Part shown: piece after piece, positions 47,875-59,300 of the stretch
How the letters are laid out: every line of letters starts with the position of its first letter
Position numbering within the stretch: the first letter of the stretch is position 1
DNA from: Adineta steineri
Lineage: Eukaryota > Rotifera > Eurotatoria > Adinetida > Adinetidae
Length of the DNA stretch: 64,000 nt
NCBI GenBank assembly: GCA_905250115.1
Contig: CAJNOI010000039.1
Span: 401,488-465,487 of the forward strand
Reading direction: 5' to 3'
Notes under the pieces: model-generated
Seen by the model: only the letters and a program-made list of their open reading frames with translations
Told to the model about the DNA's origin: nothing
Database searches by the model: none
Position numbers and translations under genes: made by a program

Positions 47875-48296
47875 TGGCTTAAGATAAAATTTCTGATTAT
47901 TATTTAAATTAAGAGAATGTCTGTTATATTGATGGAGAAACCTCCAGGCGTTGCCTTAAGAAATTTAGCATTTCGAATTTCTGACTATCGGTATTTTGAA
48001 ATCTTCTCGATGAAAACGAAAGGGATTTGAGAAATGTTTTTATTAAAAAGATCAAAATTAAATGCTCTGTCAACCCTGACAGTTTCGTAAAAATCTGAGA
48101 AAAGTTTTGTAACAGGTTGTTGAGATTTCATGGAGATATTCGTATAGAACTTCGTCCAGCCACACGAATTCACGATTAAGGATTTTGTTGCTTTTCAATA
48201 TGATAGAATCATTTCTATTTCAATTTGTATGGTTCCTCCTATTTATGTTTTATTGAACAATAATAGTACAAAAAAGAAGATGACCTATATCGGTTT
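47875..48296. other. intergenic region
   Basis: Spacer between the repeat-bounded segment and the Lys/Ser-rich gene. It should contain that gene's 3' UTR on the minus strand. No exon or repeat is recognised. Confidence 0.4.
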
Positions 48297-49570
48297 TCAA
48301 TTTGATTTCTTATTATTGATTATATTCTTTTTTTTCGAACGAGTTGACGATCGACCTGGTCTATTTTTAGAAGATTTTGTTGATGAACTCGATCTACTTT
48401 TAGGAGGTTTCTTTGATCGACTCGATTTTTTCACAGGTCTTTTTGTTTTACTCTTCTTGAGTTTTTTCTGCATGGATTTTGATGATTTAATTTTTGGCAA
48501 TTGTTTAGATTTATTAACTTTCGTTGGTGGTATAAGTGTTTGTTGTTTCTGAGGAGGTTTTTTGAATATTTCAGATTGTGTATCAGTTTCTTGATTTTGT
48601 AAGTTTGCTGATAATTTATTTGTATCATTCTTATTAACAACAAATGGTATGACATTATCTGATTGATTTTTTTCTTCTGTCTGCTGTTGACTAAATAATG
48701 ATTGTAATGATGTTTTTTTCTGTTTTTCTTGTTGACGTTTTGCTGATTGTATTGAATAGTAAAGTAATTCAGCATCAAGTGGTAGTAGTACTTCCGGATC
48801 GATAATTTTTTCATTGTAAACAACCGGTGTATTGAGTATTTTATATGCATCATCTGAACACAATGCACATGATGACCAACATGCATCAATATAATCATAT
48901 TCTCCTGTTGATTTCGACCACTTTCGACAGCTTTCAGCAGTATTTCGACCACAACACAAACAAAGTTGATGAGTTGGCCAACAAATATCTGGAAAAACAA
49001 GAATTCAAATTTGAAAATATTGAAAAAATCGATTATATGATTTATCTAACTTTTACAACACATCTCTACATAACCAGGTCGTTTAATTAGTTTTGGTAAT
49101 GGTTGCATTTGTGCATATGGCAATTCTTCTGGTTTAGTTTTCCAACTAAAACTACGTGTAAAACGATGTGCATGATTTTGAAAATCACCAGGAAATATTT
49201 CTTGTGAATTACAAGCAGAATTTTTTGTTAAAAATTGTTTATTATATGTATTAGATTCATTCAAATGAGATCGACGAACGAGTGTTGATTGTGGTACTCG
49301 AATAATATCATTCTTTGTCTTTATTTCAATACAATCATTTGATAATGCATCATTTCGTTTTTGATTATTGAATGGTACATAGAAATTACTCGGTAATTTA
49401 AGTTGAGAATTATCAAGTACAGTAGGTAGATTAGGTAGAGGAATGTATAAAGGTGCATACAGTGGTCGATTTAAATAATCCTTTTCAGTTGAATGACAAT
49501 CTGAACAATCAATATTTGATGGTACATAATGAACGCAATATAAACGAGATTGTGCATCAGTTTTTAGCAT
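48297..49570 (-). CDS. unknown protein with Cys-rich centre and Lys/Ser-rich basic tail
   Basis: Exons 49570-49057 and 48988-48297 (minus); 401 residues; intron GTAAAA...TTCCAG is phase 1. The N-terminal third contains paired cysteines (YCVHYVPSNIDCSDC) and Pro-rich motifs (PLYAPLYIPLPNLP). The centre has a dense Cys group around the splice junction: EMCCK, ICWPTHQLCLCCGRN, ESCRKW and ACWSSCALCSDD, suggesting metal binding. The last 120 residues are disordered and basic, with KSSRSKKPPKSRSSSSTKSS and RSKKKN, as seen in nucleic-acid binding proteins. Family unknown. An acceptor-like CTTATAG lies 12 bases upstream of the ATG. It follows the 89-residue gene by 342 bp on the same strand. Confidence 0.72.
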
Positions 49571-49912
49571 TCATTTGTTTAACTATAAGCGCTTTTTTGT
49601 TTTTAAAACAAAATTAAGATATCTATTATTTTCAGCTGATCGTATATTTAATTCTTTACAGGCTTTAACAACACATTATCATATTATTCACCTTCGATAT
49701 ACTTGAAATCTTTATATAATCACATTTTTTATTTATATAGAATAATTCTTTATACGTGAAAATTGCTTTTTTATTATTATTATTATTAACACATCACAAA
49801 CAATAGAAAAATATTACACAGAAAACATATCGATAAAAAAATGTCACTAATCTATTTAATATATGACTTATACACATTAACCTTACATCTCGTTAGTATT
49901 ATATAATAATGA
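49571..49912. other. intercistronic spacer
   Basis: AT-rich spacer between two minus-strand genes; ATTATTATTATTATT near 49776-49790 is a short simple repeat. The 3' UTR of the 89-residue gene and the leader of the following gene lie here. Confidence 0.4.
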
Positions 49913-50182
49913 CTAGATTTTTTTACGTTGTCTTTGCTTTGAATAAAATTGTGCACGTTGGTAGACTGGATCGTCATCTGCATCCTTTAAGGTTACATAT
50001 CGACTTAATATATAAACGATAATAAATGTCAAAGAAGTCATAAAGCCAAAGAGAATATACCATGAAGTTTCATCAAAATGTGTTGGTATATACGATTGAA
50101 TTGTAAGAAGAATATATTTTTGTATAGAAATATAGGGTCGTGTTAAAAATATTAATACACTATTAATAATATTTACAATCAT
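49913..50182 (-). CDS. small two-helix membrane protein, 89 residues
   Basis: Single exon, ATG at 50182-50180, stop at 49915-49913. Two hydrophobic segments: MIVNIINSVLIFLTRPYISI near the start and WYILFGFMTSLTFIIVYILS in the middle, then a charged tail DADDDPVYQRAQFYSKQRQRKKI with a basic end suited to cytosolic exposure. I chose the ATG just after the acceptor TTTTTATTTACAG (ending 50194, 11 bases upstream); extending the frame to an ATG at 50248 would read through that acceptor. Family unknown. It lies 262 bp after the GPCPD1 stop on the same strand. Confidence 0.6.
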   Translation of the reverse strand: MIVNIINSVLIFLTRPYISIQKYILLTIQSYIPTHFDETSWYILFGFMTSLTFIIVYILSRYVTLKDADDDPVYQRAQFYSKQRQRKKI

Positions 50183-50444
50183 AGATATATAATCTGTAAA
50201 TAAAAATAAAAGAATGTCTAGTGTTTTTTTATTTTTCGATATTATCACCGAGCTTTATTCTGTCTACATTATGGTTGTTTATTAATGACTTATAATATAG
50301 AATATTAGGGTTTTGTTTTTTTTTATAAAAAAGCAAAAATTTAGGATTAAAAGAAATGGAAAGAAGAATAACGAGATTATCACGAGGAAAATATAAAAGG
50401 TAAAATTCAGAAATATTTCTGTGTGATAATAAATTTTAATTGAG

Positions 50445-53170
50445 TTACATTAGATGTTTAAAATTTGAATCAATTATTAATGATTGATCTTGTCCTTGAA
50501 TACTCGACGCTTTCGATAATTGATTTGTTGGCGATACTGTTGTATTTAGTCTCGATGAACTACTTGTTTCTCGTACTGTTTTTAATCGTTCAAGTTCTTG
50601 TAATAATTGCCGATGTTGTAATTCAAGTTGTTTTTGACGAAAATTATTAATGACTTCTAATTCTTCACGTTCTTCCGCTAGAATAAAAATAGAAATCATT
50701 ATTATTATTCTATTCTCATGAATTAGTTATACTTACAAATAAAAAGATTTTCTGTTGTTGAATGTTCTTCTTTAAGTTCAGCAACATGATCAAAGATTAA
50801 ACCATCAACACGTAAATCTAATAGACTTTTCGATACTTCTTTATCACCTTAATTAAAATAACAAAATTTAGTTTTTGTTTTGTTTTTTTTTGATTAGAAA
50901 AATCTTACTTGCTTCATCACCCCAAATAAATAATAATTTGCCATTTTCTTTAACATGTTTAACAAATTCTTTATTTGAAAGTATATCAAGTACAGGCGCA
51001 GCTAAACCCGATAAATGTTCGGTAACAATAAAACATAAACCAACATTAATAGACCATGTTCGAACATCTAAAAATTGTGGCCAATCACCTTTTTCACCTT
51101 GTGTTAAAAATAAAACGGGAAATAATGTTTGTTTACGTCGAAGCATGGAAGCACAATCGGGATCGAAAGTTGATAATACAATGACGCGTTTGCCAGCTAA
51201 AAGAAAGAAATTAGTAAAACAATTCTTTTTATTTTTACTATTTACCATAAGTAATAAGACATCGAAGGATACAATCAATATATTCATTACGTTCAAAATA
51301 ATGATTTTGTTCACTACCACCTTGTTTATATTCCATAGCATATTTAATTTCAACATTAAATCCAAGATGTGGATCGAGTTTTTCGAAAAGTTCTTGTAAA
51401 GTTGGAAATAATGAACGAAATTTTTTCTCATCTTGTTGTTGTCCGGAATGACTTGTTATCATTTGTTCATTTTCTCCATTCGTCATTGGAGTAAATGTTG
51501 TTGGTGTTGCAGCTGCTGTTGTTGTTGTCATTGTTGGAGTTATATTATTATTTGTATTTGTTTGATCATCATCATCTAACTCTTCATCACCTTTTCTTAC
51601 TTCACCTTCTTTACTTGCATGATAAATTTTTAAACATTGTAATTGCGGTAATGTTAAATCTTTAACTGGTATGACAAATAATTCAGCTTCTTGTCCTTTA
51701 CGTTTAAGTGTAATAGCAACTTGAAAATCATGATAAACAACTGGGATTTTATCCTTTGATAATTGAACATCAAATTCAACAAAATCAAAGCCAAGTTGAA
51801 AAGCACCTTTAAATGAAGCTAACGTATTTTCACTAACAAATTTTGTTTGAACTGGTCGTGATGTTGATGGTAGAGGTGGTGTTGATGAATCACCAATACG
51901 TTGTTTAGTTGAATCATTTGGTGGTGTTGTTTGATGTGCTTTCGATGGAATGTGTTCAGTATTTGTTTTACCTAAACCTCGATGACCGACATTAACTGGT
52001 CGTCGACCTTGACGCCAATATTTTGATGGTGTAACAAGAAATTTCTGTTGAACACTTTCCAATGGTGTTATCAATAATACATCGATTTTTATCTGACCAA
52101 TACTAAACAAAGATTTTGTTTTAGAATTTATAAATCAATCAAATAGAATACTAACGGATTGTGTTTAAGTCCAATTATCGGTACAATACGATTAATATGT
52201 TTATTATCTGCTAATTCAAGATTTGAATGTATTGGTAAAACATATGCAAAACCGATGTGTTTTCTAAGTGAAGTCGTTTCATCGACAAGATAAAAATCAA
52301 TATGATAAGCAACATTTTCGGGTTCAAATGTTTGAATTTTAACAACCATATAATCATCTTTTTCTATAACTGCACCATAATCACTTTGAAAATTCGCTTC
52401 ACAACCGGATAAACGTAATATTGCTGATTGTATAAAGACTTTCGATGTTGGTGTATAAACTTGACTAGATTGATCAGATAGAATTTCTTCATTTTCTTGT
52501 TGATAATTTAAATCTATAAAAAAATAATTTTTTTTGTAAAATAAAATTCAAAATAAAAATTATATATTTACCAATAGGTGATACTTTTAATGATATTTTA
52601 CTGTTGCGTAATTTAGATGACCATATTTGTAAAGCATTTGAATGGAAACGAAGTTGAATTTCTGTTTGACCTGTTAACCAACCAATGTCAGTACGATCTT
52701 CGCCCTTATAACATCCAAAAATAGCTGGAAAATCGTCAGGTGGTTCGCTATCAACTGTCGTATCAGTTATCGGCGGAGGTCCATCATCAGCTTCGTTTGT
52801 TATATGATTAAGTGATAACAAACGTGCTTTCTTAAATGTTTCCCCTGAAAAAAAAAATGTTTTTTTTACAAAATATTTCATTTAATAAAATCTTACATTT
52901 TTTAACGATTAAATTTAAATCATCATCAATTCGTACAATTTGTGCAATTAAATATCGATAAAATATTTTTTGTGGTCCATAAATTTTAATATTAGTTGAC
53001 CATATTTCACCGTCATCAGTTTTATCGGTACGATTCAATGGTATACATCGATTTGGTAACCATTCACCCAGTTGTTCACATGAACCAGTAACAAGCACAC
53101 TATCACAAGGATTTAATTTTTCTTTAATAAGTACGCGAAATTCAACATCGTAGATAACTCGACGAATCAT
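50445..53170 (-). CDS. GPCPD1: glycerophosphocholine phosphodiesterase (CBM20 + GDPD)
   Basis: Seven minus-strand exons: 53170-52897, 52844-52572, 52513-52156, 52102-51246, 51196-50909, 50847-50737, 50677-50445; 797 residues. It hydrolyses glycerophosphocholine to choline and glycerol-3-phosphate in the cytosol. The N-terminus is a CBM20 starch-binding-like domain (VTGSCEQLGEWLPNRCIPL). The GDPD barrel starts NVGHRGLGKT, continues ENTLASFKGAFQLGFDFVEFDVQLSKDKIPVVYHDF (HR...E-D...H catalytic set intact), then FNVEIKYAM, VIVLSTFDPDCASMLRRKQ, FPVLFLTQG and KLLFIWGDEAS. Two low-complexity insertions break the barrel: about 35 residues between HRGLGKT and ENTL, and an Asp/Thr/Asn-rich one (DDDDQTNTNNNITP...) before LGFNVEIK. 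A coiled-coil tail (EEREELEVINNFRQKQLELQ) ends the protein. Overall alignment with human GPCPD1 is clear from CBM20 to the GDPD end. Confidence 0.94.
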
Positions 53171-54798
53171 TTGTTTTTTTTTTCTTATGATATATTATAA
53201 ATAATCCAAGAGAAAAACTAAAGATTTATATATAAAAGAAATGCATATATATTGTAATTTGTTGACAGATAATAAAACTGTAAATGTTACCAACCATGTT
53301 AGAATAAATTTTGTTCTTCCATTATTTTATACTGACAAAAAGAATAATAGTAAATAGGCGAGAGAAGAAGAAGAAAAAAAGAAAATCATACAAATTTTGT
53401 TGCCATTTTGGAAGAAGAAAAGGGCAGTAAATATAGAATAATAGGAAAAAAATTCAACGAATATCTCGACAGGGGAAATACGTTTAATTAATAAGACAGC
53501 TGGTGTTTTTTTGTTATTTAGATGAACACGGCTAGGGCGTGATCAACTCGTGATTCATCAAGACATTCTTGGAAAGCGAAGAGTTCAAAGTGTAAGATAG
53601 AAGAATGTCGCTCGCTTGCTTATTTATCGTTTTTACAGCAAGTTCCATGATGTTTCCTCCTAGATGTCACGCATAACCAGTAATCAGAAAAAAGAAAATT
53701 ATAGTAATAACTACGATACAATTATATATGTCGATAAGCAATAGAGTGCATTTGTTTTTATCTTATTAGGAACGAGATAAGATCTACAACTTCGATGTAA
53801 AAACAAAAATTTTATTTTATTTTTTAGTACATATTTTATCTGAGGTTAGAAAGACTCAAAAAATGTACGTGCGTGTTTTTACCGTATAATTGTCAAAAGT
53901 GCAATATATAATCTATGTTGCTGTAATAAATAACAACGAGATACAATATGTTTATGGCTGTAAAGAATAAGAAAATGAGTTTACCTCGAATATATATATT
54001 TTTGTTTATGCCTGCACATATAAGCTTACATTAGTTCTCTGATCATATTTTCGTAGACGCATGTCAATGTTTTCCATAATCATATTTCTGTTATTGTAAA
54101 CGATAACGATAGGACAAAGTGTTATGATTTACCTGAGTCATATCAAGTGATAAGTACACCACGAGAATAAGCGTAGATGGCGATATATTTCATATTGTAT
54201 TTTATATTCTTACGAATCTTAGGTGTACATCGAGTTTACCATGCTTGCATTGTGCAGTAGGATTATCAAGTCAGTTCGATTACATATAATTATTGAAAAT
54301 TATTTTTTATTATCCATTAATTGGCTATTAATATGAATTGCCTAAAATAGTGTCTTTTATCATTATTTGTTATGATTAAAATTTAAAATAACATTTTGTT
54401 ATTGGGATCATCTCCGACAATTTCTTCATACAAAAATCTTAATTGACTATATAATGCATGTGATCCAGATTTGATACTAAAATCTGTTACATTCTGATCA
54501 TGGAATAACATTTGTCCATATAAGAATTTACATTCTTTTGACATTTTTCTTTTATATTATAACAATATTTTCGATTCTTTCTCGAATACCAAACTAAAAT
54601 TTCTTCTAAAAAAAGATTTTCGATAAATAATTATCAAATAGTGTACGTGCTTGATGATGCCATAAAAAATAGCTTCCAATATGGTTTTTGATTGATTTAA
54701 TTTGAAACATTGACATAAATCGTGTAAGTTTTGGTGATAACCTTTACTTCTATGATATGTTTTTCTCAAGATAAAAGTTAATATCTTTTTTCTATATT
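53171..54798. other. intergenic region
   Basis: AT-rich spacer upstream of GPCPD1 with no recognisable exon. Open frame 54557-54769 is unsupported. Promoter sequence for GPCPD1 is expected near 53171-53500. It ends at the target-site duplication of the hAT-like element. Confidence 0.4.
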
Positions 54799-55084
54799 GA
54801 ATGTAACAGAGATGGGCAACTCCAACTCGGAGTTGGAGTTAACTCCGGAGTTGACACTTTAACTCCTTGAAGTTGGAGTGGAGTTAGATCAAAATTTTGA
54901 AAAACTCAGTGGAGTTGGAGCAGAATTTTGAAAAACTGGGTGGGGTTGGAGTGGAGTTGGAGCGGGGTTGGAATTGAGTTTTGCAAAAATGGGTGGAGTT
55001 AGAAAGAGTTGGAGTTGGAGTTGTAGTTTATTTTTAGAAAATTGAAGTGGTGTACCCCCGGAGTTGCCCATCTCTGGAATGTAA
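54799..55084 (+). mobile_element. non-autonomous hAT-type MITE with 8-bp target-site duplication
   Basis: Element 54807-55076 (270 bp) with perfect 17-bp terminal inverted repeats: CAGAGATGGGCAACTCC at the left and its reverse complement ending GCCCATCTCTG at the right. It is flanked by the identical octamer GAATGTAA at 54799-54806 and 55077-55084. An 8-bp duplication and termini of the form CAG(A/G)G.TGGGCAA are the hallmark of hAT transposons. The interior is made of variants of GGAGTTGGAGT and AACTCC, giving subterminal repeats, and carries no transposase. Perfect ends and duplication indicate a recent insertion. Confidence 0.93.
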
Positions 55085-55847
55085 TAAAGTACGAATTATT
55101 TTATCACATCAAAAAATAAAACTTCACTTTCAACAACTTGCTATTATTGGACTAGTTCATCTCAAATTACCAATTTACTAGAAAATTATTACATTCTCAG
55201 CATTCATTGAATCAATGACGTATGAAATAGTACCAAAACCCATCTTATTACTCATCTCCGCCATTTCAGATCGTTTTTTTCCCCACAAGTAAAAGTGCAT
55301 TTCTTTTTTCTATTATTAGATTAAACATATATTTAATTCTTGCATGTAAAATATGTATTGTATTCATTGTAACAAGAATAATACGAACCAAAAAAAAATA
55401 CATTAATAGCAAAAAAAAAGAAAACGAATGTATATCAATTACACAAAGAAAAATAATAAACCAAAAAAAAAAGAAGTCACAAAAAAAGATAGATTCTTTT
55501 TTTGTTTTCATTTCATCATCTGAAAGACACACTATTCATAATTATTTTATACAATTAAATAGTTTATAGATGGAAGAATGTAGAGAAATATTCCAAACAT
55601 ATATAACCATCACGTTCTTTGCTGAGAAGAAAAAAAGATTCAATAAACTGTATCATTCAACTATTGATATATGTGAAAGTGGAAAAGAATAACACACAAG
55701 CAAACAAAAAAATTAAAGTTAGAATGTAGAAGTTATCAAACACAAAAAAAAATCAAACAATATTTACAGGACATTTATTTCTAGAATATTAAGATATATT
55801 TATTTAATGCTTAATAAATTAGGAAGAATATATTCGGATTGAATTTT
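55085..55847. other. intergenic region
   Basis: AT-rich spacer; A-runs and several AATAAA motifs on the minus strand could end the microgene transcript. No exon is supported. Confidence 0.4.
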
Positions 55848-56139
55848 TTATACATAATTACGATCCTTAAGGATAGAGGAAGCTAATAGACGAGGTGTTA
55901 CATTATTATCAGATAACAATTGAGCATTTTCACGGTCGATTATTTTTGCTCGAAGATCATTTACTTTCAATCGCCCTAGAAGTATGAAAAAAAAGAAATA
56001 AATATTTGTTTTATTTTAGGGTATAAAAATCTAAGCATAAAAAGCCGTTAGTGTTTATACAAAAAATATATAAGACAAAGAGAGCGCGCACGCGCATACT
56101 ATGTCACTTACCGGCAACGTCAATATATGGTTGGAACAT
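55848..56139 (-). CDS. 51-residue microgene downstream of Diaphanous
   Basis: Exons 56139-56112 and 55975-55848 (minus). The first exon (MFQPYIDVAG) ends at a consensus donor GTAAGT; the second begins after TTCTAG and reads RLKVNDLRAKIIDRENAQLL then SDNNVTPRLLASSILKDRNYV before TAA. The joined frame is exactly 52 codons with stop. A CTCTTCAG acceptor ending at 56155 lies 15 bases upstream of the ATG. The product is a compact, charged, probably helical peptide with no signal or membrane segment. I cannot name it. Clean splicing, phase and non-repetitive sequence argue that it is real. Confidence 0.6.
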
Positions 56140-56359
56140 CGCGGCTTAGCGATGCTGAAGAGAAACATAAAAAATAAATGAGCATCAGCAATAAATAATT
56201 ATTCAATATATCCTTATTAAAAAAAGCGTAGAAACCTTTCCCTAGAGGCATGAATTATCGATCGTCAAATATAAGCGTAAGTAAGCTGGCAATTAAAAAT
56301 ATACCAGCAATATATGACAGAAGCATTAATAAAAAAAGGCATTGTCGAAATAGTAGCGA

Positions 56360-59300
56360 TTAGTCTACCGTTGTAGAACGAGGATTTCTTGATGGTATAG
56401 GTGGTGGTGGTGGCCGCTGCTGTGCTGACCGAGTTCCACCCTGAGATGACGATGGTGGTGGTGGTGGTGGTAGACGATGCTGTGCAGCAGCAGCAGGTCG
56501 ATTATCACCACGAGACGATGGTGGTGGTCGCTGTACTTTAGTATTATTTAATTCATTCAATACTCCAGCAAATGAGGCAACTTCTGAATGGGTACGATTT
56601 ACAAACAAAATATAACACATGGGTAAAAAAAGGAAATCTCTATATCTAAGGATAAGAAACATACCTGGTGGTCGTCGAACTCCTCGTCTTTGTTGTGATA
56701 CCATATTTGTATCTTTGAGAACAGACATAAGATTTGATACAACATCAGTATCTTCATCACCTATAGATAATTTATATGAAACTATTTCATAGACAAAGAC
56801 TTTCAAAAAAAAATTTTACTTGGTTTAAAATATTGTTTAACTTGTGGTTTCGGTTCAGCACGATGAGTCTTTCGAATTTCATCCACAAGGTGTTTTGATT
56901 GTTTGGCACGTTGAGATTTTTCTTCTTGTTCACGCCATAAACGATTTTCTTGTAAGCATGTTAGAAATACTGTACAGAATGTTTTTAAGTCAGTAAAAAA
57001 ATCACTTAATGGACATTTTTTCGAATCAATTGTTAAATAATCACATAAATTCTGATAAGCATTTGTTAATTTAACATGTAATGCTTCCAATCTTTCAACA
57101 TCACCACGTGCTGATTTAACAAAACCCTAAATAAACAAATAAAATATATTAATAGAAAAATTATTTCATATTTAAATTACCTCCAATGAATCAGCAAAAC
57201 GATCTCCTGGGATTGAATCTGTTGTAGCAGTTTTTGCATTATCTACATCTGTTTGTGCACCAGCTACACGTGATTTTATTTCATTTAATGTACGTTGTAA
57301 TTCATTGGTATCAACTATATGGAAAATCAATGAGTGTTATTTTTCTACAAGGAAAAGTTCGTTTACTTTTTGATGCTACTTCAGCAACACCTTGAAATTC
57401 ATCACCAAATTTTAATAAATCCGCGTGATCTTTTTCAATTTCTTGTAAAATAAAATGTAATAATGTTCGTTTACCATCATTTGCTTTTGTTGAATGTAAC
57501 TATTTAAAAAAAATATATGATATTGATTTCTATTTTAACAAATCATTTTTACTTTTGGAAGAAAACTCATATCGAAACCATATATAGGTTCATAAGTTTT
57601 AGCACTTGAATTCATATAATTACCAATTGTTAATACAAGTTCGATTAATTTTGGAAAACGTTTCGATTGACGAACTGTATCACAGGCTTGTCGAGCAGCA
57701 ACAAGATTCTTCGAAAATAAATAGAAAAAGTTCATATTTAAACTATACGAATTTAAGAATATATACCTTTTCAGTATCCTCGAGTAATTCTTTGTATTGA
57801 CTTTTAAATAGAAGTATTTTAATACGTTGTTGTAAACGTTTAATATCGCTGACCTATTTATAAATAAATAATCGATTTGAAAAAATATTTTTATCGATAA
57901 AAAAAATTGAACATACAGCACAAAAATACTGTTCTGAATCAGGTAAATCATTAATTTCATTTTTTAATTCAGAAAGTTTTTTTAATTCTTCTGCACTAGG
58001 TAATGATTTATCTAGTTGAGCAAGTAAATCACTTGTTAAATGTTGACTATCACAAGAAAGTAACCATTGACGAAATTGTTGTGGACTTGATTTCAATTGA
58101 CTAAACATAATAGCTAAAAAAACACAAAATTGATTAATAATAAAAATATAAAATTATCAAACCAAAATTTTGACCAGCACGTGGATCGAGTACACGAAAT
58201 TCTTTGGTTTTCTTCGTTGTTGCTGTCGATGATGATGATTCAGTATCACTATCAGGAAGATTTTTAGCTAATAATGAATAAAATTATTTTATTTATGAAA
58301 TTGATATTGATACATACTAGGAGCTGATTTTGTAGCAAAATTTTGTTTGATTGTTGTAAAGAAATCTTTATTTTGAAAATTTTTTTCATCAATATTTGCC
58401 CAAATCGATTCCTTTTTAATTGATTGAGGATTTATTTTGTTCCAAGCTACTTTTTTAACAGCTTCACCAACGACATATTTTTGTTTTGGTCGTAAATATT
58501 CAGGCATTGGTGGTGGACCTCAAAAAGTGTAAAAAAAACAATAATTCTTGATTAATAATAATAATGCAATTTGTTATATACCAAGTGGAGGAGCATTCAT
58601 ACCCATCATTGGTGGGGGTGGTGGTGCACCTCCAACACCAGCCATACCTGGAAATGGTGGAGGCGGAGGTGGTGGACTTCCACTACCAGTCATTCCTGGA
58701 AACGGTGGCGGTGGAGGTGGTGGTCCTCCGCTACCTATCATTCCTGGAAATGGTGGAGGAGGTGGTGGTGGTGGTATACCACCTTCAGTCATCATTGGAG
58801 GTGCTGGTGGTATGAGACCTGGAAAAATTGTTTATTTTGATTTCTCTTTTCGAAACAATAAGCAAGCAGAAGTAAAAGAAAGATAAAGAAAAGCAAGAGG
58901 AGCAAACAAGCCGTAAGATATAATCTGACCTGGCATAGGAGGAGGTGGTGGAGGTATATTTCCTGTAGATATATTTATGTTTTTTATTTAATCATTCTTC
59001 AATATATTACCTGGTGGCGGTGGTGGTGGCATCAAACTTCCAGGTAATGGAGGTGGTGGTGGTGGCATATTTCCAAATGCTGGTGGCATCGGTGGCGGTG
59101 GTGGTATATTTCCCATTGTGGATGGAAACGGTGGAGGTGGTGGTGGTGGAATATTACCAGACGAACCATTTGTCGAGGGTGATTTACCAAAAATATCACT
59201 GTATTGTCTTTTGAATTGATTTCCTGTTTCTGTATCGACCTAATATTCAAACAGAAATTCTAAACACTTCTTTTCTTTTCGTTCATCATTTACTTGTGTT

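Noticed and set aside
58564..58840. Plus-strand open frames across the Diaphanous FH1 region
   Set aside because: Shadows of the CCA/CCT proline codons of the formin on the minus strand.
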